A stretch of DNA of 64,000 nt, taken from Silene latifolia. Taxonomy: Eukaryota; Streptophyta; Magnoliopsida; Caryophyllales; Caryophyllaceae. A program made the translations under genes and the position numbers. This document shows, piece by piece, positions 1 through 12,146 of this stretch. The stretch spans positions 326,001 through 390,000 of the forward strand of contig NC_133526.1 of NCBI RefSeq assembly GCF_048544455.1, read 5' to 3'. The notes under the pieces were generated by a model. It saw only the letters and a program-made list of their open reading frames with translations. It ran no database searches and was not told the origin of the DNA. How positions within the stretch are numbered: position 1 is the first letter of the stretch; every line of letters begins with the position of its first letter.

Positions 1-3000
1 GCGTGGAGGCGAAGGGGTGTAGAGCGGTAAAATTGAATGCCAAGGTCAATGGTTCCATGGAGATAGCGCAAAAGCCGTTTGAGCGCGGTCCAGTGGGTGA
101 GAGTAGATGATGTAGAATCGGGCGAGACGATTCACAAGAAAGCAATGTCGGGTCGAGTTAGTGACAGATATTGAAGGCTCCCGACTATAGCACGATAGTC
201 GGGTTGGTTGTGAATGGGGTTGTGATCCTCACGAATCAACCGAGGATCGACAGCCATAGGGGTAGAAGTTGGTTTGGTTTCCAGCATGTTGTATTTGTCT
301 AAAATGTCGGTGATGTATTTTGATTGGTTTAGGTGTAGTCCGAGTGAATTCGGAGTTACTTCAATGCCTAAAAAGTAAGAAAGAGGACCAAGGTCTTTTA
401 ATGAAAATCGGTTGGATAATGTAGCGATGAAGGTTTGCAATTGGTTAGGATTGGGTCCAGTGACGATGATGTCGTCGACATAAACGAGAATATAAATGCA
501 GGAGGTGGGAGAATGGAGGATAAATAATGATGAGTCGGACAGGGATTGCCGAAAACCATAGGTGATAAGAAAGGTTTTTAACTCATTGTACCAAGCTCGA
601 GGAGCTTGCTTTAGACCGTATATAGCTTTGGTTAATTTACAGACATGGTCGGGTTTTGATGGATCAACAAAACCAGGTGGTTGGGCCATAAAGACATTGT
701 CCGTCAGATGACCTTGTAAAAAGGCATTGTTGACATCGAGTTGTCGTAGAGACCAAGATTTGGTTACAGCGAGAGCTAGGATTAAACGAACTGTGGTGGG
801 CTTGACTACGGATCAAGGTTTCGCTATAGTCAATGCCGGGTCTTTGATGAAACCCCTTTGCAACCAGTCGAGCTTTGTGTTGCTTAAGAGTCCCATCGGG
901 GTTGAACTTATTTCGAAAAACCCATTTACACCCAATGACATTTTGGGTCGATGAGCGTGGGACAAGAAGCCATGTTTGGTTTCGTTCAAGGGCGTGGAAT
1001 TCGTCTTGCATAGCTTGACGCCATTGAGGAAGAACTAAGGCTTGCTTGACGGTGTTGGGTAGATGGTCATGGGTTGAAACATGAGCGAGATTGTTGGCAT
1101 AGCGAGGGTTGGGCTTTCGAATATTGTTCACTAGGCGAGTAGTGATGGTTCGAACAGGTGGTTGAGAAGTGTCTGCGTTGGGAGGTGGTGTGGGGTCGAT
1201 GGCGGGTTGGGCAGCGGAAGTTGAAGGTTGTGCCGAGGTGGTGGGGGCAGCAGATGTGGAGGGTGCGGGAATGGGAGTGGAGTGGGTAGTGGTGGTTGGA
1301 ATTGATGCAGTCGTGGAGGGTGAAGGATTGCGCCGAGTATAGACAATGGTTACGGGTTTGGATGTGCGAATAGTAGTTTGTGATGGTGAGGCAGGTGGAG
1401 TGTCGGGGTGAGGAAGGAGAGGGATATGTAGTAGGCACCAGTCATCCGGTGTAGGTGTTGGTGAAGGTGATGGGTCGGTTTTTTGACACGGGTAGACATC
1501 GTCGATAAATTTCACATGGCGAGAGGTATATATCCTATGGGTTTTGAGGTCTAGACAATGATAGGCACTTTGGGTTGTCGAGTAGCCAATGAATATGCAA
1601 GGTATGGAGCGGTCTTCGAGCTTGTGTTTGGTGTAAGGTCGAAGCCACGGGTAACAAAGGCAGCCGAAATTTCGTAGTTTATTGTAGTCGGGTTTAATGT
1701 TGTGCAATTTAAAGAATGGTGAGTCTCCTTGTAGGGTTTTGGTTGGGAGACGATTGATGAGATAAACTGCCGTGCTAAAGGCAAACGGCCAATAGGATAT
1801 GGGTAGGGCCGCGTGATGTAGCAAGGCAAGGCCGGTTTCGACAATGTGTCGATGACGTCTTTCGGCATAGCCGTTATGTTCGGGGGTATGGGGTGGGGTA
1901 GTGAGGTGAGAGATGCCGTCGGTGAGGAGGGAGTGATTTAATTTTATATATTCGCCGCCGTTATCTGAGTAGAAGCGACGTATGGGTCGGTTGAAATATT
2001 TTTCAACAAGGGCTTTAAATTGGTTGAATACTTTGGTAGTTTCAGATTTTCTTTTTAAAGGGTATAGCCATACATATTTTGTATAGTGGTCTACGAAGAT
2101 GACGTAATATTTGTAGTGGTCGCGAGATGGAATTGGACTAGTCCATAGGTCGGAAAATAATAAGTCTAAAGGTGCGTTCGACGTGAGAGTTGAAGCGTTG
2201 AATGGCAATTTCTTGCTCTTTGAAATACAACAAGCATGACAGTAATCTAAATCATTCTTATGCGAAAATAAATTTTTATTGATAAGTTTGAGTACATCGT
2301 TTGAGGGATGCCCTAACTTATGATGCCACGATTTTTGCGTGGTTCCTTTGATAGCCGTGAGATTCACGGGTTGGGGGGGACACCATTCATACGTCCCCTG
2401 ACTTGCTCGGCCCTGAAGGAGAAGCTTCCCGGTTTGCAGGTCCTTTACAAAAAACGAATTGTTGGTAAATAAAACATAAGCATTATTGTCGTGGCATAAT
2501 TTGGAAATAGAAATAATATTGCGCGAAATTTTTGGCACATGAAGAACATTATAAAAGTTGAGGTTATGAAGAGTAAATGAACCTGTATTAGCAATGTTGA
2601 GAGTGGAGCCGTCACCAATAACTAAGTCATCGAGGCCGTCATAAGGTGAATGAAAGGCCAAGGTGTCGAGGTCATGGGTAAGGTGATGGGAGGCGCCACT
2701 GTCGAGTAAGAAATTTTGGTTGGGGTGGGGGTTGCCAAAGTTGGCGAGATGGGCATGAGGTTGGTTTTGGGGTTGGCGATATGCGGGTTCAGGAAACACG
2801 AGGTTGGGGAATAGCTTGCGAAAGAGAGGGCAGTTAGCAATTACATGACCGGTTTCACGACACCATTGACACCTACCTTTAAAGGGACGAGGGGCAGCGT
2901 TATTGGCGAGGTTGGGTGGGTTGGAGTTGTAAGAGTAGGAGGGGGTGTTGTTGCTACGCTGCTGTCCACGGGTGTAAGGTTGGTGTTGGCGATATGCGGG

Positions 3001-4051
3001 GTTGGCGGATGGAGCGAAGTGATTGGAGGTGGGTTCATGTTTCATGAGAATTTCATGTTGGAGTAGTTTTTCGTGAAGAGCCTCGAAGGTGATTGGCGTG
3101 TCTCGAGCTCGGACAGTGGTTATGACGGGTTTGTAGGACTCGTAATCGAGACCTTTGAGTACTTGTGCAATAACATCCTCAGGGTCGATGGTTTTACCCA
3201 TGAGTGCTAGTTGGTCGACACAAATTTTGATTGAATTCATGTATTCAGATATGGTTTGATCGGTTGTTTTTGCGAGAGAATCAAAGCGTTGTTTTAGTTG
3301 CATAATGTGAGCTCTCGAGGGGTTGGCATACGTTTGGGCAAGGAGATCCCATGCCTCACGTGCGGTTTTGGCGCGAACAATCAGGGGTTGGATGGCCGAG
3401 GTGAGGGTACCCATGAGGGCACCAAGGATTAGACCATCTTGCTTAAGCCAAGTTAAGTAGGCCGGGTTGGGTTGGTCTTTTTTGTCGGCAGTGGTAATGG
3501 TTGGTGGTGGTGGAGATTCGGTTCCATCGACAAAGCCAAGGAGACTAAAGCCGAATAGGATATTGAGTAGTTGAAAGCGCCAAGCGGTGTAATTGAGAGG
3601 GTTCAACTTAACACAATGGTTGAGGTTGAGAGAGGTTAAGGGTTTGGTGTTTTCGTGTGGGTTGGGGACATTGGTGTCGGTGTGTGGTGCAGTCATGGTG
3701 ATGGCGGAAGGTAGGGTGGTGGTTCGTTTGAATGATGCTCGGCGTGGACGAAGAAGAGGGTTGGATCGTAGGCCTTTTGATACCATATAAGACTTAGGTT
3801 TTGATTGTTAATTGAATGTGTTATTTATGAAAGTATGATACAAGTATTTATATAGATTACAATGAGAAGACTTGACCTAATTCTAAAGATATGGAAAATA
3901 TACATTTCCTAAAGGTACAATATTTACTTAATCTTTGTCTTGGAGAGTAAGGCAGGATCTTCAGCGATGGGCTTTTCCTTAATTGGATCAATATGGTTAA
4001 TAATATTAACGTTACGTAATAAAAAAATCTACTCAAAAATTGGGTATGACA
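1..4051 (-). mobile_element. Ty1/Copia LTR retrotransposon, 5' portion (3' end outside window)
   Basis: Read on the minus strand this is an LTR (3790-4051), a primer-binding site complementary to initiator tRNA-Met (TGGTATCA, about 3775-3787) and a gag-pol region. Parts in order: gag of the UBN2 type (about 2.9-3.7 kb), a CCHC zinc knuckle (CQWCRETGHVIANC, near 2.85 kb), aspartic protease with DSGASHH (near 2.7 kb), integrase with its HHCC finger and catalytic core (about 1.6-2.4 kb), then reverse transcriptase running off the start of the window. Integrase before reverse transcriptase places it in Copia rather than Gypsy. The coding frame looks mostly open with about one visible break, so it is a broken but fairly young fossil. 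It lies antisense in an intron of the MSH6 gene. The 3' LTR is not in the window, so age cannot be judged from LTR divergence. Confidence 0.93.
3790..4051 (-). repeat. 5' LTR of the Copia element
   Basis: About 260 bp directly outside the primer-binding site. On the minus strand it begins TGTCATACCC and contains a TATA-like CTATATAAATAC about 60 bp before the primer-binding site, as expected for the U3/R boundary of a Copia LTR. The inner border (around 3788-3790) is uncertain because no clear terminal CA is seen. Comparison with the second LTR, outside the window, would fix it. Confidence 0.7.
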
Positions 4052-4137
4052 CCCACTCATTGATTTTAGATGTTTATGTTTCCTGTTTTTATTCTGATAT
4101 GTGAACATGGCTATAACTTGTGCAACTCGTTTTGCAG

Positions 4138-5916
4138 AATTAGATGCTCTCGTCAGCTTGGTGATTGCAAGTGATTACTATGAAGGACCCACATGCCGAC
4201 CAAGTGTTTCAAAAGCGTCCAATAGTAGTGATGTGCCTCATTTGATAGCGGAAAGTTTAGGGCACCCTCTCCTAAAGAGCGATACGTTAAGCAGGGGCGC
4301 ATTTGTTCCTAATGACATTAATATCGGTGGCCCTGATCAAGCCACCTTTGTCTTGCTTACTGGTCCTAACATGGGTGGAAAATCAACCCTTATTCGCCAA
4401 ATTTGCCTGGCTGTAATTTTAGCTCAGGTGAAACTCCTAAGCATGCATGAGAAATCAAGGAATCATATTCGTGTTTTGTTTTGTACTCAGTTATGGCTTT
4501 GTTCAATTGTTCCAGGTAGGAGCTGATGTTCCTGCACAACACTTTAAGCTATCTCTTGTTGATCGGATTTTTGTTCGCATGGGAGCTAAAGATCACATTA
4601 TGGCTGGTCAGAGTACTTTTCTAACAGAGCTTTCAGAAACTGCTTCCATGTTGGTGAGACTCATTTAAGATACTGTTTCATGCTAACTCTTTAATCCGGA
4701 ACAAGAGTTTTCAATCTACACGAATGCTCAATGGATGGCAAACTTGGCTTTCTGATGTAAACTAGATTGTCAGATACTCAGATGGGCTGAACTGGCTGAG
4801 ACCTTGACACATCCAAATTAAATGAGAATCTACTTTGGATGTTCCAAACTCTTGACCTTTTCTTCCTAGGTTTTATTTTGTAGTCATGAACTCTCGACAA
4901 GTTTGGTTTGACCTAATGTTCCGTCTATTGAAGTCTGATTGAAGCAGTAGTGTTATTAATTTAACACACTGACATTTCTATTTCATATTATTGCCAGACA
5001 TCTGCTACCCGTGATTCACTGGTGGCATTGGATGAACTTGGACGTGGAACTTCAACTTCAGATGGACAAGCTATTGCGTAAGTGCTGTTAGAGCTAAACT
5101 GACAAGTTCTAAGACTTTTTTATTGCCTCTGGCTTATAACTATAAGTTTCATATATTTTTTTTAACTTGTGAACATGCAACTTCATCTGACTACTGTATT
5201 GTTGATTTGTCTCTAATGGATTTTCTTCTGCAGGGAATCAGTCCTTGAACATTTTGTGCGGGAAGTACAGTGTCGTGGCATGTTTTCCACTCATTATCAC
5301 CGATTAGCAATAAATTATGAAAGAGATCCCAAGGTTATCTTCCGTTTCTTGCTTGCAAATTGTTACATGTATAAATGTTTTACTCTGTATGTTTTCACGC
5401 TTCATACTGTCAAAATGTAAGAGCTTTGACACACTCTTTCTCCCTTAAAGTTCTGAGCAACGAGCTTGTAATTACAGGTATCTCTATGTCATATGGCTTG
5501 TCAAGTAGGAGAAGGAAATGGTGGTTTGGAAGAAGTCACATTCCTCTACAGGCTGACTCTTGGAGCATGTCCTAAAAGCTACGGTGTCAATGTTGCACGG
5601 ATAGCGGGTAAGTTACCATTTGGAGTAATTCTTTGCATTTAAAATATAGCACCTTCTTTGACAATTCATGATCCATCACCAAATTTTAGGAATTCCTGAC
5701 TGTGTACTACACAAAGCTGCTGCCAAGTCGAGAGAATTCGAGATGGCTTTTGGCAGGCACAGCAAGAGACCTTATAAAAATGTCTCGAGTTGGGAGGAAG
5801 AAGCTGCTAGTTTCATCCAAAATCTGGTTGGAATTACGTCACACGCTGATTTGCAAGAGATTGCCTCATTTAGTCAGCTTCAACGCAAAGCTAGGATTCT
5901 TTTGGAGCAATGTTGA
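4138..5916 (+). CDS. MSH6: DNA mismatch repair protein MSH6, C-terminal exons (5' part outside window)
   Basis: Six exons join in frame: 4138-4427, 4516-4653, 4998-5077, 5234-5333, 5478-5607 and 5690-5916, all with GT..AG borders, giving about 321 residues of the MutS ATPase domain. Visible motifs are Walker A GPNMGGKST, the AKDHIMAGQSTF loop, Walker B/signature LDELGRGTSTSDGQ, the STHYH switch, and the C-terminal GACPKSYG plus helix-turn-helix region. Plant MSH6 pairs with MSH2 to bind base mismatches and 1-nt loops in the nucleus. The wording (YEGPTCRP, LPD-like IPDCVL) fits plant MSH6 better than MSH7, which has LFATHYHP in the switch. The fifth exon reads RLTLGACP where Arabidopsis MSH6 has RLTPGACP. 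Upstream exons must lie beyond the Copia insertion, before position 1. Confidence 0.88.
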
Positions 5917-6611
5917 TCTTTAGGCACAGGACTACAACTCCAGGTGCATGTCTATTGTCCAACCAGCTACTTTCTCATTGCTATAATTTTGCTGTCGACA
6001 TATTGGCCATTTTGCATATATAGGTGGTGACTAACTCGGGATCAGGTTTTGTTAGTCCTTATGGTCCTGTGTTTATCTAACCATTGTCGGCACCTTTTGT
6101 TTATTGGCTCTAACTGTGTACATTGTACATACATGATTGTTGTACTTAACTGAAATGCACAACTGTTGCAGTAACCATTAGATCTATGTATTTACAAATC
6201 TGAGCAAGGAGCAAGTTTAGCTTTTTAGTCTCGACTTTTGTATATGGAAATCAATTAGTCCTCGACAATGATTCCTTTCATCACCACCTGTTTCAACCTC
6301 TCTACGTGTTTTTGAAAGGTACTCCATCAAACATATTACTTGTGTTTATGTTTCTTAATATCTGTGAAAAACATTATTACCAAATCCTGGTAATTGACAT
6401 AAAATGTTGATAGTATATAGAACTGCAGTACGATATCGATAACTTTGGAGCGAGAAATGTACATTGTAATTATATCCTTCTAATAAGGGAAGATTCTTTT
6501 AGTCAATCAGTATAATAAGAGACTAGAGTGATTTTCCCCCTTATATAAGTCGGTTCTGTACAGTGTTAATTACAAGCTGAAACTATGTGAGAGAGTACAT
6601 TCGGCTCCCTG
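5917..6611. other. Convergent spacer between MSH6 and the RING-CH gene
   Basis: About 700 bp with no coding signal. It should contain the 3' UTRs of both flanking genes, which point towards each other. No terminator-like or repeat structure stands out. Confidence 0.6.
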
Positions 6612-9118
6612 TTATATTTGGAGTGCTTGCTCTTCATCGACAGCCGCTTCACTTAAGTTGTCCTGGTGAATTATAGCATTCTGATATGGAAATTAAACAC
6701 ATAATAATAATAGTGATTAACTCATTAAACTAAATTGAAAATCCAAAATTTTCGTAACATAAAGATCCGTCTGAAAGTACTGTAGCTTACATGAATGTTT
6801 TGAGGCCGTCTGATACTATTCTGAAGTGCTGATATTGTCTGGATAATTATGCACATAGGTATTATTACTCCACAGCTTCTAAGGATTATTACCTGTATAT
6901 TTCGTTCATGATATTACCAGAGTAAATCTTAAAAACAATGTAGCTTAAACACTAAAGTTTAAAGTGTAGATTGAGAAAGGGCGAAGTTTACTTACTGTTG
7001 CAGGTGAGAATGGGTAATGTGTTTCTCCTGCTACCGATTCAAACAGATATCTCAGTAATAAAAGAGCTGTAATCTGTCAACATTCAACCGAAGCTATTAT
7101 ATGAGACGATTTTATACCGGTTCATTAGTAATCTTAGAATTACATGATGAGTATGTTAATAATAGTCAAATATGTGATACTGTCTCATATGAGAACCGCC
7201 CAGGAAGGTGAGACTCGAAAGTCGACAGCTGGGTATTAAGATGTTTGAAATAAACATAAAGGTTGACAGTAACTAATTGTTGAATAATGTGTGTGTGTTT
7301 CCATGTTCATTTATTAATTAAATTGACGTTGAATATAGGGAGTTTGTGGTACAGACACTAGTGCAGTGTACACTAACCTGTGTTAACAAGAGGCCAACTA
7401 AGTGACCAAATGTGATGTGAGGACTCCTTTAAGATTAGGACATACCGAGTACTTTGTTTTATAACATATCCTGATGAATCATTGTCTCAACAAATTATGT
7501 CACCTCTTTATTTATTTATCTAATTTATTTTACTACGGAGTGTTATATCAATCGTATGAATGTGTTACCTTAATCTTTACGTAGTACGACTACATGCCAT
7601 TTATTATACCAGTAAAATGAAAAAACAGTATATTATTTACGAGTAGTTATTGTGTGAGAAGGTCTGATATTGTAAAACGGTTTGTGATTACTTACAATGA
7701 GGGCAATAGTCTTGCAAGAAGAAATGCCTCTATCAATAATTGATGAGCATTCATCAATGGCTATAATATCTTGGTTTCCAAGTTGTTCTTCTCTTCTTGG
7801 GTCTTCCAAGCTTCCCCTGTTTCATATTATTGATTGATTCCTTATTATTATTGCTATTAATATAATAATGTCAATTGGGAAAGAATAATAGTAACATAAA
7901 ATAATAATTCAAAAAAATTAAATACAAATATAAGGAGAATAGTAGTTTACCTAATTCTGACTACTTCATACAATAAAATGGTTTTCTTTGGTTGTTTTGG
8001 AATAGCTGTGTACCCTGGTTCATAATTCTGCATGCAATTTCATGTAATATAAATATACGGAAATGATGGGACTGAGAACCACGAATACATTGTTTAAGTA
8101 TAGAGTCAAAGTTTGTGATATAAATATGAATAATTTATTTGTGTGTCACCCTCGCAAATTTTATACGATGTTTCATGCTCTTTTCGTTTCAGTCATTAAT
8201 TTTTTTTTCAAAATTTTTTGTGAGCAGTATTTTATTAATAGAAAAACAAATAATTGAGACCGCAGAAGTAATACGAAGTACGTAATAATTTCTCTTTAGA
8301 CAAAAATGGACGTAAAATTGAAGGTTCAAGTGCAATGAAGAAGCCTAGAATGCATGATGAAGTAAGAGACAGATAAAAGAGTTAAACTTTGAACTGAAGG
8401 CAAAGCCTAAGCTAGCTCAACAATAAGTTTATCTAAGATTCTACTCCGCATTAGACAACTTAGCAATATTGAAATTGAAATTATACTAGGATTAACCGAT
8501 AAAATAGTAATATGAACTCGAAAAAAACACACTTAAAAACGTTTTTATTTTTCATTGCTCAAGGAGGACGACTGTCTCTACTAGCCCCTGGTTCATACAC
8601 AACGACTAACTTGGTATATATTTTAAAAGAAATATACTTTCTTTGTTCTTTTGAATTGTTTACGTTTTTCAAAATATGTGAGGAGAATTTTAAAAAATGT
8701 AAACAATTCAATGGACAGTTGTTGTCTCAAGAAACTGTAGAAACATAATTAACAAACTTAAATTATGATTCATGATTGAATGAAAATATGAAAAAAAGGA
8801 TTAAAATGAATTAGAAACAAACCTGTAAGCAAATTTCACAAGTAATGTTGCCTTTTTCATTACACCATCTCTGTATACATTCTCTATGAGCAAACTGCGA
8901 CAATAAAAACCACATAACCAACTTATTAGCTATATACTCTTATCAAAGTCGGGACGAGGAGTCGGAAAGTCGGAAAATGAGATGACGCCAACCTTGACAG
9001 TTCCAGTGCAAGCACATGGAGCTTCTAATTTGCTGCTGCAACTTCCATATTCAACTTCATGACAAATTCTGCAATAATTTGTATCATAATCATCCACAAA
9101 TAATATAACTTCTCCCAT
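6612..9118 (-). CDS. RING-CH (RINGv) membrane E3 ubiquitin ligase
   Basis: Seven exons read on the minus strand: 8993-9118, 8823-8894, 7951-8027, 7696-7816, 6996-7073, 6791-6838 and 6612-6680. All have GT..AG borders and the phases agree, giving 196 residues. Exons 1-2 encode a C4HC3 RING-CH finger: CRIC near residue 16, CAC, then HREC and CEIC. It is followed by the PGYTA motif (NYEPGYTA) typical of the plant RINGv/DUF3675 family and a hydrophobic segment around [16 protein letters not shown] that should be the membrane anchor. Such proteins transfer ubiquitin from an E2 to membrane substrates. The protein is shorter than usual for the family (often 220-300 residues), and the last two exons are small and poorly conserved. 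The product ends in ALQI at a TAA, 696 bp from the convergent MSH6 stop. Confidence 0.85.
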
Positions 9119-9503
9119 TCTTTTTCTCTTTGCTCCGATTTCGATTTTGATTTTTTTTTTTGGTTGAGTTTCTGTGTTCTAGAGTTTTTTTGATGTTGCT
9201 TTCCTCTGGTGTGCTCTGTTACGCGGTTTATGTAGGTATGTGTCGACTGGGGTTTATATAAGGTGTAAGGGGCAGTGTGAAATACCAAGATTACCCTTTC
9301 ATGTTGTACTCCCATATCCAAAAATCGAAATTGATACTTATCGTATCAGTGACGTTTTTGTGCAGATGTCAGCTAGTTTATACTAATGAACTGCTAGTTT
9401 ATATTAATGAACTGAATTTGACTTCTGTCAGCAGTATATTATCCTTTGTAGCGCCCTCTACTAAAAGTCATTATATACGCACCTCATAATCAAATGAAAA
9501 GGT

Positions 9504-9526
9504 TCGCACCAAAAAAAAAAAAAAAA
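9504..9526 (+). mobile_element. Ultra-short LINE-type insertion (about 23 bp) with target duplication
   Basis: The 13-bp direct repeat CAAATGAAAAGGT occurs at 9491-9503 and 9527-9539. Between them is only TCGCACC followed by about 16 A. A poly(A)-ended insert flanked by a perfect target duplication is the product of target-primed reverse transcription, here truncated to seven non-A bases. The full-length LINE at 12108 ends in a similar TACC plus A-run. Confidence 0.7.
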
Positions 9527-10417
9527 CAAATGAAAAGGTCACCATTGATATTATACATGATTCTAAAAACGTATAAGAGTCAAGGGTTATAATACAATTT
9601 TATATTATACTCGTATTATATTGTAAAACAATTTCACAAATTTCTCTTAAATAAACTGCAACTCCGTATTAATAAAATAAGGCATATCCCGTGTATATGG
9701 GATTGTACCCATAACTAATAATAATATTTTCATTTATGTATTTTACTTAAATGGTCTTTGTTATCAAAACTATAATCGATTTTGATTTTCTCATTGGTTA
9801 AAATGTACGGAAACTTGTTATATTGTGCTACTTTAAAGATTTCATTTTCAAATCGAAAACTTGTTATATTGTGCTACTTTAAAGATTTCATTTTCAAATT
9901 TCTGGGAGAGCGACCTTCCCTATTAACCCTCATATAAAATATTGAGCAATCAAGCTCTGATTTGATGCTTAATTGATTAGTAACCCGAAGTTCGTTAATT
10001 AACTCTTACATTTCCTCTTATATACTCCACTGTTTCTATCGTGGACTTCGTATATTGACACTTATAGCTTTGATATTGCATAATAAGTTGAATAACATGC
10101 TTAATTATACTAATTAAATCTGATTAGTTGAATAAACCAACTGCAAATACTTCACTCATACTCCATTAACTAACGAAAGTTTCATGCTATTGCATAGTAT
10201 TCGTTATTTAGTTATATCATTTGTATAGCCTTAATTTCAACTCTCATTCAGCTCATTTCAGTTGAGCTCATTTTAGTTCAACTCAGCTTATTTCAGTTTT
10301 ATTCATCTCAGCAAATTTCAATTTAGTTTAGCTCCATTTAGCTCACTTTGGTTCAGTTCAGCTTCATTCAACCCCAAAAAACGGGGCCTTATTATAAGAC
10401 CTCTCACATAATATATA

Positions 10418-10507
10418 CTCCCTCTGTCCTAGTGAATTGTTTACACTTACTTTATTTTGTGAGGGGAAAATAAAGTAAGTGTAGACTATTGTCTAAAACG
10501 AATGAAG
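10418..10507. mobile_element. Stowaway-type MITE
   Basis: A 90-bp near-perfect palindrome flanked by TA. It opens CTCCCTCTGTCC and the reverse complement of its end opens CTTCATTCGTTTT. The arms meet around TTATTTTGTGAGGGGAAAATAA. Terminal CTCCCTC and TA target duplication are Tc1/mariner (Stowaway) traits. Confidence 0.75.
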
Positions 10508-10929
10508 TATTTTTTTACACTAGTATATGTATATTTAAGATTATGTCTCACGATATTTTAACATGCAGATTTCAACTGATTTAATTGATAAAGTCATAAA
10601 ATCGAGATAGTACTCATAACTTAGATTCAACCTCACCAATATCAAAACCGTCTTAGAGCTCCCTTTACACAAATAATATGTTACATAAAACAATTTTACA
10701 AAAAATTTACTCTATTATATGTCGGACATGATGGTATGAAGTATACAAATTTGTCTTTGTGAGATGTTTAATTTGTTCGATCGACATATGCTCTATGATT
10801 GCAAGGTCCCACTAGAGCCGCCGTCCCAAAATTATAAATCCATCATGAGAAACAAGCATAATTGTGCGGTTTGGCCACATTTAATGGTTTCAAGACATAA
10901 CTAGTTTTAAATTAGTATTGATTAATTCG

Positions 10930-11014
10930 TCAATTTTAATGATTAGTTTACATTTATTTTATTTTGTGAGAAAAAAATAAAGTAAATATAAATTATTGGC
11001 TAAAACAGAGGAAG
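10930..11014. mobile_element. Decayed Stowaway-type MITE
   Basis: Same fold-back core as the element at 10418 (TTTATTTTATTTTGTGAG, then its complement) and the same right end GAGGAAGTA. The left terminus has eroded, so the left border is approximate. Confidence 0.5.
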
Positions 11015-11057
11015 TACTTGCTACCAAAATGAAACTATTATTGAAGTCTATATAATA

Positions 11058-11393
11058 CTCCCTCCTATTCTACATAACCCTCCCCTTTCATGGAGGGCAC
11101 GAGAATTAAGGGAGGGGAGTATTATATGATAAAGTATTGGAGTGGGGTAGGAGATTGGAGAGAGGGAAGGTATTGTGTGATTAAAATAAGTATTGTTGTG
11201 GGGTAAGGTGATTAAAATAAGGATTATTGTGGGGTAAAGTGATTAAAATAAGATAAAGTATGAGTATTGTGGGGTATTGTTGTGGGGTGGAGTGATTAAA
11301 ATAAGTATAAAAGTTTGTCAAATAAGGAAATAGGGAGAGTATTGTGAATAGACGAAAAAGGAAATAGGGAGAGTTATTTAGAATAGGAGGGAG
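11058..11393. mobile_element. TA-flanked MITE with internal tandem repeats
   Basis: 336 bp between TA dinucleotides. Terminal inverted repeats are CTCCCTCCTATTCTACATAA at the left and CTCCCTCCTATTCTAAATAA from the right, a Stowaway/mariner pattern. The interior from about 11180 to 11305 repeats a GTGGGGT..GTGATTAAAATAAG unit three to four times at roughly 38-bp spacing. Confidence 0.75.
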
Positions 11394-12146
11394 TATGATT
11401 TTCGGTGATAAAACTTGGAACATTATTTTTGATCAAAAAAGGATAAAGTTCAACTTAATTAATCATTAAATTAAGCTCAATTATGTATTAATTAAGAGGC
11501 TATTATTCAAGGTACTCCATGTCACATTAGATGTCATATTACCTAAACTTAGAGCTTGTAGGGTCTAAAAACTTTGTTTAGCACATACACATACAATGGA
11601 AGCAACACATACAATGGTCTATTACATATACTCCGTATATACAATGTCATAGGTGATTATGCCATATGTTTTTGAGCTTAATTTACAATTAACTTGGTTC
11701 AGTTAATATAAGTCGATTCAACTTTATCAAATTCAGTTTAATACTATCCATTTCAATTCAATTTGACTTAATTTAGTTATCTCCATTAAGTTAAATATAA
11801 ATATAATTCAAAAGACCATGTTGAAATTCTCTATCTTCATTCCAATTAATCTCTCTTAAAACTAATTAATACATCCCATTTGCATAGATAAAACAACAAT
11901 TCTTCCTTGTGACGGTCACAATTTGCGACGGGCAAATGTGACCACTTTTTGATAAAATGTAACCACTCAAGTACTGTTCATAAAATATCACTTTTTTTTT
12001 TATAAAAAAATGGTCACATTTTTTCATAAACTGGTGACATTTGGCCCGTCGCAAATGTGAATAGTGTTTGTGATGGAATAGTACCCGTCACAAATGAGAA
12101 TTGGTGTGGAGTATATATAACTCTCTAAAATCTCCCTTTCTTTTGA

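Larger units (their letters stand above)
9119..11893. other. Intergenic AT-rich spacer with MITEs
   Basis: No gene is visible. It contains the promoter side of the RING-CH gene, a tiny retroposed insertion (9504), three MITEs (10418, 10930, 11058) listed separately, and loosely repetitive TTCAGTTCAGCTC-type sequence around 10.24-10.37 kb. A 41-bp stretch ending in ACTTTAAAGATTTCATTTTC is duplicated head to tail around 9.81-9.90 kb. Confidence 0.6.

Noticed and set aside
4138-5916. MSH7 as the identity of the MutS gene
   Set aside because: MSH7 differs at the ATPase switch and following region (LFATHYHPL..FKSRSDYQPRG), whereas this gene reads STHYHRLAINYE and GNGGLEEVTFLYRL as in MSH6.
7085-7205. 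Possible fold-back MITE (TGAGACGATTTT..TGTCTCATATGAG)
   Set aside because: The arms match over only about 8 bp and no target duplication is seen.
8512-8748. A 78-residue plus-strand frame
   Set aside because: It sits in an intron of the RING-CH gene on the other strand, is Phe/Lys-rich from AT bias, and has no family signal.
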